From Zoogloeaceae bacterium (lineage in GTDB: Bacteria > Pseudomonadota > Gammaproteobacteria > Burkholderiales > Rhodocyclaceae), in assembly GCA_024235595.1 (NCBI GenBank), contig JACKMC010000003.1:283648-347647 (forward strand): a stretch of DNA of 64,000 nucleotides, read 5' to 3'. Positions 8,858-17,551 of this stretch are shown in pieces. The notes under the pieces are model-generated. The model did not search any database. It was not told where the DNA came from and was given only the letters and a program-made list of their open reading frames with translations. Positions within the stretch are counted from its first letter, which is position 1. Each line of letters opens with the position of its first letter. The position numbers and the translations under genes are program-made.

Positions 8858-9823
8858 TCAGGCTGCCATGTACCGTAGCGGCACGCCGTGGCGACGCAGC
8901 ACGGCCTCGATCTGGACCGCGCAGCGCAGGGCACGCAGATCACGGTAAAGAAGCTCGGCGGCGGCGAAGTTGCGTCGCAGCATGTTGAGCCACTGTTTGA
9001 GTCGGCCAGGTACATGGCGCGCTTCGAGCTTGGCGCTTGCCCTCTCCCAGAACTCGCCGAGCAAGGACAGCAGTTCCGGCCACTCCGCGGCGTGGTCGGG
9101 CGCGGCACCCGACTTGATCCGCCGCGCCAGGAAGGGGTCGGCAACCGCGCCGCGGCCGAGCATCACGTCCGTCACACCGGAGACGCTGCGGCAGTTTGCC
9201 CAGTCTTCCGAGGTCCACACCTCACCATTGGCAACCACCGGAATCGGCACCGTCTCGGCGATGCGCGCCACCCATTCCCAATGGGCGGGCGGACGGTAGC
9301 CGTCCGCCTTGGTACGCGCATGCACCACCAGCAACTCGACGCCACCTTCGGCCAGGGCCTGTGCGCACTCGAGCGCCGTCCCCGGGTCATCCACGCCGAG
9401 CCGCATCTTGGCGCTGAAGGGAATGCCGTCCGGCAGAGCTCCCCGCACTGCCGCGCTGATCCGAAACAGCAGCTCGGGCTCGTCAAGCAACACCGCACCG
9501 CCTCGATGTCGATTGACGATCGGTGCGGGACAACCGAAGTTGAGGTCCACCCCGGGGGGCTTGAGATCGCCCAGCCGGGCCGCATTTTCTGCCATCATCC
9601 GCGGGTCCGAGCCAAGCAGCTGAACCCTCACCGGGGTACCGGCGGCGGTCACGCCCCCGCGCAACAGCTCGGGGCTGAGACGCCGCCAAAAGCGCGGTGG
9701 AAGACAGGTTCCGGTGACGCGTGCGAACTCGGTGACGGCCCAATCGTAGCCGCCAGCACGTGTGAGCACTTGCCGCAACACATCATCGGCAAGCCCTTCC
9801 ATCGGGGCGAGCAGCAGCTTCAT
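8858..9823 (-). CDS. dusC: tRNA-dihydrouridine synthase C
   Basis: 321 residues, usual Dus length. FMN-dependent reduction of a specific uridine in tRNA. Landmarks: N-terminal LLLAPMEGLADDVLRQVLTR, catalytic cysteine in VDLNFGCPAPIVNRHRGGAV, AKMRLGVDD, VHARTKADGYRPPAHWEW, VVANGEVWT and the LGRGAVADPFLARRI phosphate-binding end. The GYDWAVTEFARV segment points to the DusC (U16) branch rather than DusA or DusB. A TACAAT -10-like box lies at 9860-9865 on this strand. Nine bases separate its stop from the next gene. Confidence 0.9.
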   Translation of the reverse strand: MKLLLAPMEGLADDVLRQVLTRAGGYDWAVTEFARVTGTCLPPRFWRRLSPELLRGGVTAAGTPVRVQLLGSDPRMMAENAARLGDLKPPGVDLNFGCPAPIVNRHRGGAVLLDEPELLFRISAAVRGALPDGIPFSAKMRLGVDDPGTALECAQALAEGGVELLVVHARTKADGYRPPAHWEWVARIAETVPIPVVANGEVWTSEDWANCRSVSGVTDVMLGRGAVADPFLARRIKSGAAPDHAAEWPELLSLLGEFWERASAKLEARHVPGRLKQWLNMLRRNFAAAELLYRDLRALRCAVQIEAVLRRHGVPLRYMAA

Positions 9824-10166
9824 TGGACAACGATTCCCGGTTTCCTCAACAGGGGCGCGATTGTACTGGAGATGCGAACGATTCGATCATTGGGCTGCGA
9901 CATTCCCGTGGGCCTGATCGGAAAAAACACTCCCGGCGACACCCCTGCACCCTTACCTGGCCGCTCGAGGGGCCGGTGCACGCCATCGCGATCTTGCCGA
10001 TGCCTGGCAGTCACGACGCACCGGGGCAATTCCTTGCCAGCAGAGCTATCGACTGCGCACGCGATTGGCAAGCCCAATTCGGCCAACGAGGCCGCGGGGC
10101 GGCTGTGACGCCAAATGCAACGGGGCGGCCAAGGCCGCCCCGTTCGAGCATTGCCAGGCGCCTGAA
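9824..10166. other. 343-base intergenic region
   Basis: Lies between dusC and the OmpA-family gene. It contains the probable dusC -10 box (TACAAT on the minus strand, 9860-9865) and the strong terminator hairpin at 10121-10142. Nothing else was recognised; the open frames through it lack start signals and family resemblance. Confidence 0.5.
10121..10142 (-). terminator. Terminator hairpin after the OmpA-family gene
   Basis: Perfect 10-bp stem CGGGGCGGCC/GGCCGCCCCG with an AA loop, 24 bases past the stop at 10167. On the minus strand it is followed by a mixed TTGCATTT tract, a modest T-run. Confidence 0.7.
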
Positions 10167-11051
10167 CTATTCGACGAACTCGATGCGTCGATTGCGCTGG
10201 CGTCCTTCAGGCGTTCCGTTATCGGCGACCGGCTTATCCTGGCCTGCACCATCGGCCGTCAGCTTGCCTGCATCCACGCCATGCGCGACCAGATAGGCAG
10301 CGACGGACTCCGCTCGCTGGCGGGACAGCACGCGGTTGGACTCCGCATCGCCGACGTTGTCGGTATGGCCCAGAACCTTGACACTGCGGCCATCTTCGGC
10401 GAGCACCTGTGCAATCAGGTTGAGTCGCGCCCGCGCCGCTTCAGGCACTTCGGCACTTCCGGTGGCGAACTCGATCGTCTCGTTCAGCAGGACCGAAGGG
10501 TCACCCTGCGAAGCGCTGCCTGCAAGCGCGGCATCGACTTCAAGCCTGTTTTCGAGTTTGAGGCCATCAACCAGGTTGGCGGAAAGCCATGCAGCGATCT
10601 CGCTGCCTGCGCTGTCCGAGCCGACCCGTCCTGCGAGCGTCGCCCGATCTCCATCGGCAAGCACCAACTCGAACACCGGCAGGCCGCGCAAGCGGGAGAA
10701 TACATCGAGGGGCTTGGCCTTCCACCACAGCCGCGGCGCATCCGCAACGATCTGCAGATTGTCGGTGACGTTTTCAATACCGAAGAAGAGTTGCGCCTTG
10801 GTGAGCACCCGGCGGCGGGTGTTCTCGTCGGGCACCTGGCCTTCGAGCACCATCTTGCCATCCGCAAACGAGATGCGGATTGCACCCAGCGAAACTTCAA
10901 TGACGGCCGGCGTTTCGACTGCTGCGCTGCTCGCGCCACCACTTCCACCGCTGCCGATGGCGGCGAACAGTACAGCGCCAAGCGCAACGACCAATGCAAT
11001 CACGACACCTGCGATCGCGCCAAACCTGCTTTCCTGATCCTGGTCTTCCAT
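10167..11051 (-). CDS. OmpA-family protein, inner-membrane anchored
   Basis: 294 residues. One N-terminal helix (about 10-33) serves as uncleaved anchor or signal; a middle region (about 50-175) has BON-like repeats (DGKMVLEGQVPDENTRRRVL, then GDRATLAGRVGSDSAGSEI); the C-terminal 110 residues are an OmpA peptidoglycan-binding domain with VKVLGHTDNVGDAESNRVLS and GKPVADNGTPEGRQRNRRIE-type motifs (here DKPVADNGTPEGRQRNRRIE). Probably tethers the envelope to peptidoglycan. It is monocistronic, with a strong terminator behind it. Confidence 0.85.
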   Translation of the reverse strand: MEDQDQESRFGAIAGVVIALVVALGAVLFAAIGSGGSGGASSAAVETPAVIEVSLGAIRISFADGKMVLEGQVPDENTRRRVLTKAQLFFGIENVTDNLQIVADAPRLWWKAKPLDVFSRLRGLPVFELVLADGDRATLAGRVGSDSAGSEIAAWLSANLVDGLKLENRLEVDAALAGSASQGDPSVLLNETIEFATGSAEVPEAARARLNLIAQVLAEDGRSVKVLGHTDNVGDAESNRVLSRQRAESVAAYLVAHGVDAGKLTADGAGQDKPVADNGTPEGRQRNRRIEFVE

Positions 11052-11204
11052 GACACTCCCTTCTCTTGCTGGTGTTGTTGTTCGGCCAAGTCCGGCCAGC
11101 CCAAAAAGCCGCGGAGAAGTTTACCCGAATGCAGACGGAATCGGCCCCTGCGGAACAGTCAGTTCATGCAATGCAACAAATACGCTCCCGCCCGGACTGT
11201 CGAC

Positions 11205-11233
11205 TTGCTCTTCTGGATTGCTGAGTACATAAT
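11205..11233 (+). promoter_or_regulatory. Sigma-70-type promoter of rpmE
   Basis: TTGCTC (11205-11210), 17-base spacer, CATAAT (11228-11233), about 50 bases before the rpmE ATG. Confidence 0.6.
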
Positions 11234-11284
11234 CCCGCCTTTTATTGGACGGCCACATTCACCGTCCGCAGCCGGGGAACACAC

Positions 11285-11503
11285 ATGAAAGCCGAAATCC
11301 ATCCGAAATACGCCGAAGTCGATGTTGTTTGCAGCTGCGGCAATGCGTTCAAGACGCGCTCCACAATTGGCAAGCCCAGCATCAACGTCGAAGTTTGCTC
11401 CGCTTGCCATCCGTTCTACACCGGTAAGCAGCGTATCGTTGATACCGCTGGTCGCGTTGAGCGCTTCCGCCAGAAGTACGGCAACGTGCAACGTCTCGGC
11501 TAA
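11285..11503 (+). CDS. rpmE: 50S ribosomal protein L31 (zinc-binding type)
   Basis: 72 residues, full length. The start MKAEIHPKYAEV is typical. Cysteines CSCGNAF (16, 18) and CSACHPFYTG (37, 40) make the C+ zinc-binding form of L31, as opposed to the zinc-free paralogue made under zinc limitation. A promoter lies at 11205-11233 and an intrinsic terminator directly behind, so it is a single-gene unit. Confidence 0.97.
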   Translation: MKAEIHPKYAEVDVVCSCGNAFKTRSTIGKPSINVEVCSACHPFYTGKQRIVDTAGRVERFRQKYGNVQRLG

Positions 11504-11527
11504 TTCCGGTCGTAGCGAAACAGAAGA

Positions 11528-11549
11528 GGCAGCCACGGCTGCCTTTTTT
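11528..11549 (+). terminator. Intrinsic terminator of rpmE
   Basis: 7-bp stem GGCAGCC/GGCTGCC with a two-base loop, directly followed by TTTTTT, 25 bases after the stop. Confidence 0.9.
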
Positions 11550-11633
11550 GTTGTCCGCCGCAATTGGCGCAAGCCGGCAGCAGAAGCGGATAGACTCTCG
11601 GCAGAACGATAAAACACAAGCCGCCAAGCAAAC

Positions 11634-13238
11634 ATGCGCAGAAACTCATTCGCTGCACTCGCCCTGCTCGCCGCGATCTACCTGCTTACCGGTACCATCG
11701 GCCACGATCCGTGGCGTGGTGCGGACGCGGCGCACCTTGGACCCGTGCTCGAAATGCTCGACGGTCGCAGCCTGCTGTTTCCCAGCATCGGCGGGACCGT
11801 ATTGCCGGACTTCGGTCCACTCTACTACTGGCTCGGGGCGCTTCTGGCAGGCAGCCTCGGCAGTCTCATCCCGGTTCACGATGCAGTACGCTTGAGCGCC
11901 GCCTTGTTCTCGGCCCTGACGCTGCTGGGCCTTTGGCGGGCAAGCCAGTCCTTCGGAAGTGAAGAGAGTGCACCCGGGTCGGTGCTGCTGACACTCGGCT
12001 GCCTGGGCCTCGTGATTCACGCTCACGAGAACCAGCCGATGCTCGCGCTCATGGCGGCCCAGGCATGGACACTTGCCGGGGCGCTCGGAATCTCCCGGGG
12101 AAAACGCGGCGCTGGCCTGGTATGCGGGCTTGGCGCCGGTGCCGCAATCCTCGCGGCGGGCATCGACGGGGCCCTGCTGTGCCTGCCCCTGAGCCTGGGC
12201 ACGCTGCTGGCCCGCAGCACCAACGCCCAACCCCGTAACGTCCAGGTCATGAGCTCACTGGCCGTCGCCACTTTGATCGCGGCCGGCTGGCTGATTCCGC
12301 TCGCCTTGATGGCCCCCGCGGCCATGCGATCCTGGCTTGCGATCGAGCTAGCCAGCTTCTCGCCACCAAACCACGAAGCATCGGCGTTGCGTGATTGGGT
12401 GAAACTGCTGGCCTGGTTCGTATGGCCGCTGTGGCCGCTTGCCCTCTGGCAGTTGTGGCGGGCCCGCAAGCGCATGAGCGAACCCGCGCTCGCCATACCA
12501 CTGCTTGCCCTGGTCCTCGGGATGCTGCATCTGCTTACCTTCGGCAGTCCCAGCCCCGCCCGGGTGATGCCGCTCATCGTCCCGCTCGCGCTGCTCGCCG
12601 CGCAGGCGATCCCGTCCCTCAGGCGGGGGGGAGCGGCCGCGTTCGATTGGTTTGCGGTCATGACCTTCTCCTTCTTCGGCTTGCTCCTGATCTGCAGCTG
12701 GAGCGCCATGATCTTCGATTGGCCACCCGGCCTGGCGCGCCATTTTCGCAAGCTCGCACCCGCGTTCGAGCTGGTGCCGTCCGTGCCGGCACTGGTTGTC
12801 GGCTCGCTGGTGTGTCTCGTATGGATCGCGTATCTGCTGCTTAGACGGCCAGCGGGTCGCGATGCACCGCTGACATGGGCAGTGGGCATGACAGCCATGT
12901 GGTGTTTGGCAGTGAGCCTGTTGCAGCCCTGGTTCGATTACGGCAAGAGCTATCGCAACGCGGGCGAGACAATCGCTCTTGCACTTCGCGACGAAGACCG
13001 CGACTGCGTGGCGAGCCTTGGGCTGGGACCCTCGCAACGCAGCTCGATGCTGTATTTCGCAGGCTTGAGAACACGCGTCACGCGGGACGGCCACACCGAC
13101 TGCAAGGTGCTGCTCACTTACGGACAGTCGGCCGCCAGCGTTGGAGCCCTTGAGCACGCAGGCTGGAAGGAAGTATGGGAATACCGCCGCGGAGGCAGCC
13201 GGCAGTTCGAGATATTCAGGATGTATCGCCGCAGTTGA
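11634..13238 (+). CDS. Membrane glycosyltransferase, ArnT/PMT-like
   Basis: 534 residues, about eleven to thirteen hydrophobic helices. The N-terminal lumenal segment HDPWRGADAAHLGPVLEMLD followed by GPLYYWLGALLAG resembles the first loop of GT-C enzymes (ArnT/PMT, GT83/GT39), where an Asp-containing loop binds the polyprenyl-phosphate sugar. The C-terminal domain (YGKSYRNAGETIALAL to the end) is a soluble periplasmic part. Acceptor (lipid A, protein or glycan) cannot be deduced. It is separated from rpmE by a terminator and convergent with orn. Confidence 0.75.
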   Translation: MRRNSFAALALLAAIYLLTGTIGHDPWRGADAAHLGPVLEMLDGRSLLFPSIGGTVLPDFGPLYYWLGALLAGSLGSLIPVHDAVRLSAALFSALTLLGLWRASQSFGSEESAPGSVLLTLGCLGLVIHAHENQPMLALMAAQAWTLAGALGISRGKRGAGLVCGLGAGAAILAAGIDGALLCLPLSLGTLLARSTNAQPRNVQVMSSLAVATLIAAGWLIPLALMAPAAMRSWLAIELASFSPPNHEASALRDWVKLLAWFVWPLWPLALWQLWRARKRMSEPALAIPLLALVLGMLHLLTFGSPSPARVMPLIVPLALLAAQAIPSLRRGGAAAFDWFAVMTFSFFGLLLICSWSAMIFDWPPGLARHFRKLAPAFELVPSVPALVVGSLVCLVWIAYLLLRRPAGRDAPLTWAVGMTAMWCLAVSLLQPWFDYGKSYRNAGETIALALRDEDRDCVASLGLGPSQRSSMLYFAGLRTRVTRDGHTDCKVLLTYGQSAASVGALEHAGWKEVWEYRRGGSRQFEIFRMYRRS

Positions 13239-13300
13239 TGGGCCGCCGCCGAGGCGGGCTCAGCGGCTTCACCTTGCCCCTGGCTCGGCGGCAAGGGAAT

Positions 13301-13849
13301 TCAATCGAGACGCAGGAAGGTGTCGCGGTAGTGACGCAGCTCCTGGATCGACTCCTGGATATCGGCAAGCGCCTCGTGACGGCCCTTCTTCTCGACTCCC
13401 TTATGCACCTCCGGGCGCCAGCGCTTGGCAAGCTCCTTCAGCGTCGATACGTCGAGGTTGCGGTAGTGGAACCACGCCTCGAGCTTCGGCATGTAGCGAG
13501 CCAGGAAGCGCCGGTCCTGGCAGATCGAGTTACCGCACATGGGCGAAGTGCGGGCCGGCACATGGGCCTGCAAAAAGGCAAGCATCTGCGCCTCGGCCTC
13601 GGCCTCGCCGACACTCGAGGCACGAACGCGCTCGATAAGCCCCGAGCGTCCGTGGGTGTTCCGGTTCCATTCGTCCATGCCGTCAAGTACGGCCTGGGGC
13701 TGATGAACCGCTATCACCGGCGCTTCGGCCACGGTTTCGAGCTTGCTGTCGGTAATGACGATCGCGATTTCGATGATCCGGTCGCTGTCGGGTTCAAGGC
13801 CGGTCATTTCCATGTCCAGCCAGATAAGGTGGTTCTGATCCTGTGCCAT
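13301..13849 (-). CDS. orn: Oligoribonuclease
   Basis: 182 residues from the ATG at 13849, which gives the canonical N-terminus MAQDQNHLIWLDMEMTGL. Degrades 2- to 5-nt RNAs, including pGpG from c-di-GMP turnover. DEDDh residues are visible: D12 and E14 in LDMEMTGL, the Asp in CGNSICQDRRFLARYMP, and His plus Asp in KGRHEALADIQESI. Length matches the family. Relevant to the c-di-GMP-linked proteins elsewhere in the window (HDOD, YajQ). Confidence 0.95.
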   Translation of the reverse strand: MAQDQNHLIWLDMEMTGLEPDSDRIIEIAIVITDSKLETVAEAPVIAVHQPQAVLDGMDEWNRNTHGRSGLIERVRASSVGEAEAEAQMLAFLQAHVPARTSPMCGNSICQDRRFLARYMPKLEAWFHYRNLDVSTLKELAKRWRPEVHKGVEKKGRHEALADIQESIQELRHYRDTFLRLD

Positions 13850-13937
13850 AATCGCCGCGAACAATTAAAGCCGCATTTTGTCACAACTGGGTTCCGCAAT
13901 CCCTGACTTCACCCATTGCGACACTTTCACCACACAA

Positions 13938-15194
13938 ATGAGCTCATCCGAATTCAGCATGATCTTTGTCGCTGCCCTCGCCTTGACGGTGATGGTGCGA
14001 TTCTGGCTCGCCGTGCGCCAGATATCACATGTGCGCAATCATCGCGATGCCGTCCCGCCCGCTTTTGCCGAGCGCATCGACCGCAGTGCGCACCAGCGCG
14101 CGGCGGACTACACTGTTGCGCGGGTACGTTTCGGTCTCGTCGACCTTCTCGTATCGGCCGGATGGCTGCTCCTGCTCACGCTGGGCGGTGTCCTGCAGGC
14201 GATTCATGATGGTCTCGGGGTGCTTGGCGCGCCGGGAAGCATCTCCCACGGCACGGCATTTCTTGCAGCCGTCGCCGTGCTCGGCTGGCTCATCGACCTG
14301 CCCTTCACGTTGTATCGCACTTTCGGTATCGAGGCGCGCTTCGGCTTCAACCGCATGACGTTCGGCCTGCTCGTTTCCGACACCCTCAAGGAAGCACTGC
14401 TGGCGGCGCTGGTCGGCATTCCGGTGATTGCCGCCGTCCTGTGGCTGATGACGCGCATGGGGGCCATGTGGTGGCTCCACGTGTGGGGTTTCTGGCTGCT
14501 CTTCAACCTGCTTGTCCTCCTGATCTGGCCGACTTTCATCGCACCGCTGTTCAACAAGTTCGCACCTCTCGAGAATCCCGAACTGCGTCAGCGCGTCGAA
14601 TCGCTGCTCACGCGATGCGGATTTCGAGTGAGCGGCCTTTTCGTGATGGACGGATCGCGCCGTTCGGCGCACGGCAACGCCTACTTCACCGGATTTGGCG
14701 CAAGCAAGCGAATCGTCTTTTTCGACACCCTGCTCGAGAAACTCGCGCCATCCGAAATCGAGGCGGTGCTTGCACATGAACTCGGGCACTTCCGCCATCG
14801 GCATGTCTGGAAGCGCCTCGCCGTGATGTCGCTGATGAGCCTGTTGCTTCTCGCCCTTCTGGGGTGGCTCGCGACCCAGCCGTGGTTCTTTGCGGGCCTG
14901 GGCATGAGCAGCATCGACATGGCCTCTGCGCTGGCCCTGTTCGCCTTGACGATGCCGGTATTCATGTTTCCGCTCGGGCCGCTGATGAGCTTCTGGTCTC
15001 GCGTTCACGAATACGAGGCGGATGCCTATGCTTCGCGCCAGACCTCGGCTGGCGACCTCGTCAGCGCGCTGGTCAAACTGTACCGCGACAACGCATCGAC
15101 GCTGACGCCCGATCCGGTCTATTCGCGCTTTTACGACTCTCACCCCCCTGCTGCGCTGCGTGTGGCACGATTGCAGGCTCAAGCCTCGCCCTAG
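13938..15194 (+). CDS. M48 family metalloprotease (CAAX prenyl protease/Ste24 type)
   Basis: 418 residues from the ATG at 13938, chosen because the first membrane helix begins right after it; a longer TTG/GTG opening at 13878 is possible. Zinc site HELGH (in VLAHELGHFRHRH) and the downstream glutamate in VHEYEADAYA are present. Multiple helices and the LFNKFAPLENPELRQRVESL segment match Ste24-type intramembrane-chamber proteases. NAYFTGFGASKRIVFFDTLL is also conserved. In bacteria it probably takes part in membrane protein quality control. A cytochrome c gene follows after nine bases. Confidence 0.9.
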   Translation: MSSSEFSMIFVAALALTVMVRFWLAVRQISHVRNHRDAVPPAFAERIDRSAHQRAADYTVARVRFGLVDLLVSAGWLLLLTLGGVLQAIHDGLGVLGAPGSISHGTAFLAAVAVLGWLIDLPFTLYRTFGIEARFGFNRMTFGLLVSDTLKEALLAALVGIPVIAAVLWLMTRMGAMWWLHVWGFWLLFNLLVLLIWPTFIAPLFNKFAPLENPELRQRVESLLTRCGFRVSGLFVMDGSRRSAHGNAYFTGFGASKRIVFFDTLLEKLAPSEIEAVLAHELGHFRHRHVWKRLAVMSLMSLLLLALLGWLATQPWFFAGLGMSSIDMASALALFALTMPVFMFPLGPLMSFWSRVHEYEADAYASRQTSAGDLVSALVKLYRDNASTLTPDPVYSRFYDSHPPAALRVARLQAQASP

Positions 15195-15203
15195 GAGACG
15201 ATC

Positions 15204-15518
15204 ATGCACAAGACCATACGCTCAGGCACCTTTCTCGCACTGTGGATCAGCGCCTCGGCATTTGCCGCGCCCTTTGAAGGCGCCAACGTCGAGATGGGTG
15301 AAAAGCTGCATGCCGAGCACTGCGTCGCCTGCCATGCCGAGAAGTTCGATGGCAATGGGGCAATGATGTACCTGCGCAGCAACCACAAGATCAAGTCGCC
15401 ATCGGCCCTGTCGCAGCAGGTAACGACCTGTGTCACGATGCTCAAGTTGGGCTGGTTCCCCGAAGAGGAACTCGACGTCGCTGGCTACCTGAACAAGGAA
15501 TTCTACAAATTCAAGTAG
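15204..15518 (+). CDS. Small monohaem c-type cytochrome
   Basis: 104 residues with a cleavable signal peptide (about residues 1-22, ending AFAAP). One haem site, CVACH (40-44), with a Met-containing stretch (GAMMYLRSNHKI) that may provide the axial ligand. Periplasmic electron carrier; partner unknown. A good ribosome-binding site (AGGAG) lies upstream of the ATG. It sits between the M48 protease and rsgA and probably forms an operon with both. Confidence 0.88.
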   Translation: MHKTIRSGTFLALWISASAFAAPFEGANVEMGEKLHAEHCVACHAEKFDGNGAMMYLRSNHKIKSPSALSQQVTTCVTMLKLGWFPEEELDVAGYLNKEFYKFK

Positions 15519-15564
15519 TTCAACCGAATCGTCGGGCTGGCGCCGGCGCACTGGACCTGACCCT

Positions 15565-16461
15565 TTGAGCACGCTATCCGGGCAGGTCGTCGCCGCTTTC
15601 GGGCGCCAGTACGAGGTGGAACTCACAGGCGGTGAGCGGCTGCTTTGTTTTCCGCGCGGCAAGCGCAGCAATCTTGCCTGCGGAGACCGGGTTCATGTCG
15701 AACGTAGCGGAGACGGCGTGGGCGTCATCAAGAACCACCTCGAACGCCACAGCCTGCTCTACCGGTCGGACGCATGGAAACAGAAGCTGATCGCAGCCAA
15801 CGTGACCCAACTGGTGCTGGTCGTTGCCACTGAACCCAGCTTCAGCGACGAACTGCTGTCGCGCTGCATCTGTGCAGCCGAAAGCGAGGATATCGCGAGC
15901 CTGATCGTCCTCAACAAGACCGATCTGCACAACCGCCTGGCTGCGGCCCGCGAAGCCCTGGCCTGTTTTTCCAGCCTCGGTTACGACATCCTCGAGCTGT
16001 CTGCGCATGCCGACGTGGAAGCCTTTCGCGGGCGCCTGCTTGGGCATTGCAGCGTCCTCGTGGGGCAGTCCGGCATGGGCAAGTCGACCCTCACCAATGC
16101 CCTCGTTCCCGAAGCGAAGGCCGCGACAAGGGAGATCTCGGAATCCCTCGACAGCGGCAAACACACCACTACCTTTGCCCGCATGTACCGTTTGGACAAA
16201 AGCAGCCAGCTCATCGATTGTCCGGGCCTGCAGACCTTTGGTCTGGCGCACCTCGACCAAGGGCAACTGCTGAATTCCTTCCGCGAGTTCAGACCCTTCA
16301 TCGGAACGTGCCGCTTCCGGGATTGCCGGCATGATGCAGAACCGGGCTGCGCCCTCTTGCACGCAGTGGCGGCCGGGCAGATAGACTCGCGACGCTGGGC
16401 CCACTACCGACAGTTCCGCAGCGAACTCGAAGAGGCGAAACGCCTTTCTCAGGGCTGGTAG
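15565..16461 (+). CDS. rsgA: Ribosome small-subunit-dependent GTPase A
   Basis: 298 residues, opening at TTG 15565; no in-frame ATG or GTG lies near, so this is the best start although its ribosome-binding site is weak. Circularly permuted GTPase assisting 30S maturation: OB fold (1-75, GQVVAAFGRQYEV), then G4 LNKTDL before G1 GQSGMGKST, G2 KHTTTFARMYRL and G3 DCPGLQTFGL. The C-terminal zinc motif is CRFRDCRHDAEPGCAL. orn and rsgA neighbours are common in proteobacteria. Confidence 0.94.
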   Translation: MSTLSGQVVAAFGRQYEVELTGGERLLCFPRGKRSNLACGDRVHVERSGDGVGVIKNHLERHSLLYRSDAWKQKLIAANVTQLVLVVATEPSFSDELLSRCICAAESEDIASLIVLNKTDLHNRLAAAREALACFSSLGYDILELSAHADVEAFRGRLLGHCSVLVGQSGMGKSTLTNALVPEAKAATREISESLDSGKHTTTFARMYRLDKSSQLIDCPGLQTFGLAHLDQGQLLNSFREFRPFIGTCRFRDCRHDAEPGCALLHAVAAGQIDSRRWAHYRQFRSELEEAKRLSQGW

Positions 16462-16544
16462 GACAGCTCGCCCAAAGCGGCCCCTTGATCGAGCCTGCGC
16501 CCGCGCCCGACGCTGAAGAGATTCCGGCCGAAACCTCGCTGCCC

Positions 16545-16564
16545 CCGCAGGCAGAGGCCTGCGG
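16545..16564. terminator. Hairpin between rsgA and the alpha-E gene
   Basis: 8-bp perfect stem CCGCAGGC/GCCTGCGG with an AGAG loop in the convergent 133-base spacer. There is no T-run on either strand, so a terminator role is tentative. Confidence 0.35.
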
Positions 16565-16594
16565 AGGCGATCCCCACGAGGCCAGCGTGTCTGC

Positions 16595-17542
16595 TCAATG
16601 GTTGGTCGGGATCAGGAAATCGTCCGCGATGCGGCCGCCGAGATCGTAGATGCTGTCCATGAACTCATCCAGGAAGGTGTGAAGCCCACGAGCCATGACA
16701 TCCTCGATACGCCCGAACCGAAGCGACGCTTCCAGTTGCCCGGCACGCCGCCGGGTTTCAGCGGAGCGCCCGTTACCGACCGCCGCGATGTTCGCCGCCA
16801 CTTCCTTGAGGCAACGCGCCAGCGACCGCGGCATGTCGACGTCGAGGATCAACAGCTCGGCAACCTGCAGCGGCGTGATCATGTCCCGATAGACCTTGCG
16901 ATACACCTCGAACGCGGAAACCGAGTGCAGCAAGGCGCTCCAGCGATAGTAATCCGCCGACCCGCCCTCGCCCTCGTCTTCCGACACCAGGGTCTGGTAT
17001 TTGACATCGAGAATTCGTGCGGTATTGTCGGCCCGCTCCAGGAAAGTGCCCAGGCGAATGAAGCGCAGCGATTCGTCCTGCAGCATGGTGCCGATGGTGA
17101 CGCCCCGCGACAGGTGCGAGCGATACTTCACCCACTCGAAGAAGGCATCGATGCCGGTCTCTTCCATCGCCACGGGCGTAAAGCTGCGCATCTTGAGCCA
17201 GCAGGCATTGGTGGTCTCCCACAGTTCGCTGGTCAGCGTACCGCGCACCGCATGCGCATTCTCGCGGGTGGCGCGCAGGCAGCTTCGGATGCTCGAGGGG
17301 TTGGCGTCGTCGAAGATCATGTAGCGCAACACCGCATCGGGCGTTACCGCTCCGTGGCGCTCTCGGAAGTGCTCGTCGAGCGACATGATCTTCAGCAGCG
17401 CCACCCATTGATCGTCGGCCTCCGCGCGCGACTGCGGGAGCAGGGCCATGCGATAGTTCACCTCGAGCATGCGTGCGAGGTTCTCGGCCCTTTCCATGTA
17501 ACGGGCCATCCAGAAAAGATGATCGGCAGTTCGGCTCAGCAT
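16595..17542 (-). CDS. Alpha-E domain protein (DUF403/COG2307)
   Basis: 315 residues, all alpha-helical, with the characteristic opening MLSRTADHLFWMARYMERAENLARMLEVN (given here only in outline: LSRTADHLFWMARYMERAE). Function is unknown; alpha-E proteins almost always accompany a circularly permuted ATP-grasp protein, and comparative genomics predicts a peptide-ligation or modification system. That ATP-grasp protein is encoded nine bases upstream. The transglutaminase-like or Anbu protease genes often found beside the pair are not adjacent here. Confidence 0.88.
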   Translation of the reverse strand: MLSRTADHLFWMARYMERAENLARMLEVNYRMALLPQSRAEADDQWVALLKIMSLDEHFRERHGAVTPDAVLRYMIFDDANPSSIRSCLRATRENAHAVRGTLTSELWETTNACWLKMRSFTPVAMEETGIDAFFEWVKYRSHLSRGVTIGTMLQDESLRFIRLGTFLERADNTARILDVKYQTLVSEDEGEGGSADYYRWSALLHSVSAFEVYRKVYRDMITPLQVAELLILDVDMPRSLARCLKEVAANIAAVGNGRSAETRRRAGQLEASLRFGRIEDVMARGLHTFLDEFMDSIYDLGGRIADDFLIPTNH

Positions 17543-17551
17543 GTTTTTTCC

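Noticed and set aside
9823..10166. Small open frames in the dusC-OmpA spacer
   Set aside because: No ribosome-binding site, no family resemblance, and they run through the terminator hairpin or into neighbouring genes.
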